A stretch of 16,833 nucleotides of DNA, taken from assembly GCA_934621605.1 (NCBI GenBank), contig CAKTUZ010000039.1, positions 1 through 16,833 on the forward strand, read 5' to 3'. Position numbers and translations under genes: made by a program. A model generated the notes under the pieces. It saw only the letters and a program-made list of their open reading frames with translations. It was not told the DNA's origin and ran no database searches. Below, in pieces: positions 14,386-16,833 of the stretch. The stretch is from an uncultured bacterium (GTDB taxonomy: Bacteria; Vulcanimicrobiota; Xenobia; Xenobiales; Xenobiaceae). Position 1 is the stretch's first letter. Every line of letters starts with the position of its first letter.

Positions 14386-15315
14386 TTAGTACTGCACTTC
14401 ATCGTAGAAGCTATCATCGCTGGATAACGCATTAGATTGGCGCGAGTTCCTTCGTGTAGCGGGCGAACGGTGGCAATTATAGCGATTTTCTCCGCGCTCA
14501 TAATCGGGATCATCAATATAACTATTTTCAGCATCTACATTGTTGGGACGACTGTCAAGAGCAAAAGTTGGTACACGACAAGCGTTACGACGATTTGGGG
14601 TATAATCATAATCTGGATCATCAATATAGTCATTTTCAGCATCTATATTGTTGGGATGACTGTCAGTATTGAAAGGAGCATCATTTCCTGCTTCTGCAAC
14701 TAAACGAGCAAATTCTTCCTCATCTTTATCGGGTGGCAGTTCTACAAATGTAGCGCCGGCAGCTTCTTCGGCCAAAATTTTGCGATATTTGATATCATTA
14801 GAAATTGAAAATACAAGTATATGACCACCTAAAAATGTCCAAGCAATCATACCCAGCACATATTCAGCAGTTTTCAAATTACCCAAGCCAAAACTCCAGC
14901 TGGTAATCATGAAAAAATTAACTATACCGACACTAATAAAAATAGCTCCTATAGTCATACAACCGAGCGAATCAGAAAACTTGCTTTCCTTGGCTTCTTT
15001 TAATAACTTGGCCCTTTTTATCGCTTCTGATTCATCGTCTTTACTGGGAATAACTATGCCTATCATCACGATAATTGCCGCGATATAAACTGTACACCAT
15101 AAAGCCCGAGAAGTTTGAAAATCTTCAACTGCAAATCCACATAATATAGAAATTATTATGCCGGTAATAAAAGTAATCCAAGCTAATGAGCTGAAAAAAC
15201 TCTTCACTTGATCAATAAATGTAATCGTTCCAACTTTCTTAACTTGAGCTGCTTCAGCTTGTCGAACCATGTTTTTTCTGGCTTCTCGTCGTTCAGCTTT
15301 TTTACTTTTAGACAT
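14386..15315 (-). CDS. Four-helix membrane protein with tandem-repeat tail ending VQY
   Basis: Start chosen at ATG 15315 (MSKSKKAERREARKN) with GGGG eight bases upstream; an in-frame GTG at 15324 has no better site. About 309 residues. A basic N-terminus is followed by helices near residues 40-60, 72-90, 116-137 and 152-172, a charged linker (KDEEEFARLVAEA), and a long hydrophilic tail. The tail holds two 36-residue repeats (DS(H/R)PNN(I/V)DAEN, then YIDDPDY) and ends SFYDEVQY. It is paralogous to the GTG-started membrane protein further along the cluster. No known family is recognised. It is the first gene of the five-gene row, 36 bases before the DUF3990 gene. No convincing promoter is seen in 15316-15504. 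Confidence 0.78.
   Translation of the reverse strand: MSKSKKAERREARKNMVRQAEAAQVKKVGTITFIDQVKSFFSSLAWITFITGIIISILCGFAVEDFQTSRALWCTVYIAAIIVMIGIVIPSKDDESEAIKRAKLLKEAKESKFSDSLGCMTIGAIFISVGIVNFFMITSWSFGLGNLKTAEYVLGMIAWTFLGGHILVFSISNDIKYRKILAEEAAGATFVELPPDKDEEEFARLVAEAGNDAPFNTDSHPNNIDAENDYIDDPDYDYTPNRRNACRVPTFALDSRPNNVDAENSYIDDPDYERGENRYNCHRSPATRRNSRQSNALSSDDSFYDEVQY
14449..14664 (-). repeat. Two tandem 108-bp in-frame repeats in the membrane-protein tail
   Basis: Copies at 14557-14664 and 14449-14556 encode 36 residues each. The first 20 residues are almost identical between copies, and the DNA is conserved too (TTTTCAGCATCTA and TTGTTGGGA occur in both, on the plus strand), so the duplication looks recent; the last third has diverged more. 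Confidence 0.85.
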
Positions 15316-15504
15316 AAACGGCACCCCACAACATCAATTTCTATTGGATCACATACAACATATCTTCCACACCAAAAGTTCAAAGCCTAGCTCCAACTCA
15401 ATATGCCTACTTGTTAAATATTCTTACGGAGACCGAACCCATAAGATACAAAATCTTCAGTAAAAAAAATTACCTTGCCATGCCTTTGGTTCTCACATCT
15501 TTGC

Positions 15505-16758
15505 CTACGGCTGCTTTGTCAAGCGTGTGAAATAGTACATGATACCAATAATATCAGCTAAAGCCCAGCCAATAGGAACGGAAAGCCAAATACCTATAAC
15601 TCCTATAGCTGGAATGGCTGATAAAGCATAAGCTAAAACTACACGCGTACCTAAAGAAGCAATAGTTAAAATAACCGACATGGAAGGCATATTTACGGCG
15701 CGATAATAGCCATAAAGTAAAAACAATATGCCTATACCAACATAACAAGCTCCTTCAATGCGCAAATATTGTACGCCGACAGCAATAATGGCTTTTTCTT
15801 GCGGCTCGATAAAAATTTGCATAAGAGGCTGAGCAAAGATAAAGACTAAAATACTAATAAGCAAACAAAATGCTGCCGAGGTTAGCGCTGCGCTGCGAAT
15901 GCCCAAACGGATGCGCTCCGACTTTTGAGCGCCATAGTTTTGGGCTACATACGTAGAAAAGGCGTTGCCAAAATCTTGTACCGGCATATAAGCAAAAGAA
16001 TCGATTTTTACTGCAGCGGCAAAAGCAGCCATAACTACAGATCCAAAGCTATTGACCAATCCTTGCACTAGCAGAATACCGAAATTCATAATTGACTGCT
16101 GAACACTGGTCATTACCGATAGATTAACAATTGAAGCAAAATCGGCTTTATTCCAACACATATCTGCTCGCTGCGGACGCAAATGCGGAAATTTATTCAA
16201 AGTATAAACAGCAATGCCGATTCCGGCCAACAATTGTGCAATTACCGTTGCCCAAGCAGCGCCCCCTACTCCCCATTTGAAAACCAAAACAAACAATAAG
16301 TCCAACCCAATATTACTTAAAGCTGCCACCGCCAAAAAATACAAAGGCGTTACCGAATTACCCACTGCATTAAGTAAATTGGCAAAATAATTATACAAAA
16401 ATGTGGCCAGAATGCCCGCAAAAATTATTTTTAAGTAAATTTCCATAAGAGGCTGTACTTCTGTCGGCACGCAAAGCCAATGCAAAATATGGCCTAATCC
16501 TAAATATACACCAATATTAAGCACCAAAGCAGCCACCGCAATTAAGCTAAAAGACATAAAAATGCAACGCCGCAATTTGTCTAATCGGCCGCTTCCATAT
16601 TGCATAGCTATAGCCGCACCGCTTCCCATACATAAACCGAGCAAAATGGACGTCAAGAAGACCATTAGAGCATAGGAAGAGCCCACAGCGGCCAAAGCAT
16701 TGGCACCTAAAAAGCGGCCCACTATCCAAGTATCAGCCACATTGTAAGTTTGCTGCAG
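15505..16758 (-). pseudogene. MATE-family multidrug/Na+ antiporter, 5' end cut by an insertion element
   Basis: About 418 codons of a MATE (NorM/DinF-like) exporter, normally near 450 residues with 12 helices. Family features are LQQTYNVADTWIVGRFLG and ALAAVGSS in helix 1, MGSGAAIAMQYG, the N-terminal repeat NAVGNSVTPLY, and the second-half repeat with FGNAFSTYVAQNYGAQK. Sequence matches the family up to the CTG codon at 16756-16758, then changes into the right end of an IS200/IS605-type element, so the first roughly 20-25 codons are missing. An ATG at 16768-16770 is supplied by the element itself (MGSSLQQT), so a chimeric protein could still be made if expressed, but the first helix would be damaged. 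Likely inactive. Confidence 0.8.
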
Positions 16759-16833
16759 TGAACTACCCATCACCTAAAGGTGATGGGCTTCTAAGGAGCT
16801 AACGCTCCTATTTAAGAAGTTTGATATTTAAGT
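16759..16833 (-). mobile_element. Right end of an IS200/IS605-family element, with possible TnpB omega-RNA 3' part
   Basis: The minus strand runs out through two perfect hairpins: AGGAGC/GCTCCT (16794-16809) and CCCATCACC/GGTGATGGG (16766-16787, loop of four), followed by TAGTTCAC. IS200/IS605 and IS1341-type elements typically finish with such a subterminal hairpin plus a TAGTTCAC-like end and no terminal inverted repeats. In TnpB-coding members the omega RNA covers this end, and its guide is the adjoining host DNA. tnpB itself would lie beyond the window and is not seen. Confidence 0.75.

Noticed and set aside
14449..14664. CRISPR-like repeat
   Set aside because: Only two copies, period exactly 36 codons, in frame within a coding sequence, no spacer architecture; it is a protein tandem repeat.
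15440..15500. Intrinsic terminator after the MATE gene
   Set aside because: There is a run of eight T on the minus strand, but the only pairing before it is a three-base ACC/GGT stem.
16759..16773. ATG/GTG starts giving MGSSLQQT as the genuine MATE N-terminus
   Set aside because: These codons fall inside the hairpin end of the insertion element, and family similarity begins only at LQQTYNVAD.

Overview
All recognisable genes in this window lie on the minus strand. The DNA is AT-rich with good Shine-Dalgarno (SD) sites, GTG and TTG starts, and compact intrinsic terminators. Together with a scar of a Tn1549/Tn916-like conjugative element, this suggests an anaerobic, probably gut-associated member of the Bacillota (Firmicutes). 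I cannot name a genus; a Negativicutes-type organism is only a guess.

Layout, low to high coordinate (genes read right to left). At 53-166 is a 37-residue lipoprotein-like peptide behind a structured leader. At 440-1534 is a radical SAM protein with a SPASM-like cysteine-rich C-terminus. At 1643-4834 is a type 2 isoleucyl-tRNA synthetase whose HIGH motif reads GVHH instead of HxGH; its promoter and a structured attenuator-like leader fill 4835-5056. At 5166-6380 is an iron-type alcohol dehydrogenase with a perfect inverted repeat over its promoter. At 6561-7010 is a low-molecular-weight protein tyrosine phosphatase.

From about 7020 to about 8917 there is a decayed mobile-element remnant, visibly richer in G+C at its integrase end. 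It holds the catalytic half of a tyrosine recombinase, joined to a short relaxase piece, joined to a frameshifted DUF3847 piece, with an apparently intact Mrr-type restriction endonuclease as cargo. A lipoprotein (9236-9742) and an MsbA-like ABC exporter (9839-11584) follow.

The most unusual region is 11732-15315, a five-gene, same-strand, tightly spaced cluster. It encodes a four-helix membrane protein with a repeat-bearing tail, a DUF3990-family predicted ADP-ribosyltransferase-like protein started by TTG behind a perfect palindrome, a small acidic/aromatic partner protein, and two more four-helix membrane proteins. All three membrane proteins end in a similar short C-terminal motif (VQY, VQF or AQY), and two are clearly paralogous. 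I read this as a candidate toxin/partner module coupled to membrane proteins; function is not established.

At the right edge, a MATE-family transporter gene has lost its first codons to an IS200/IS605-type element. Only the right end of that element is in the window, with hairpins that would lie at the 3' end of a TnpB omega RNA.
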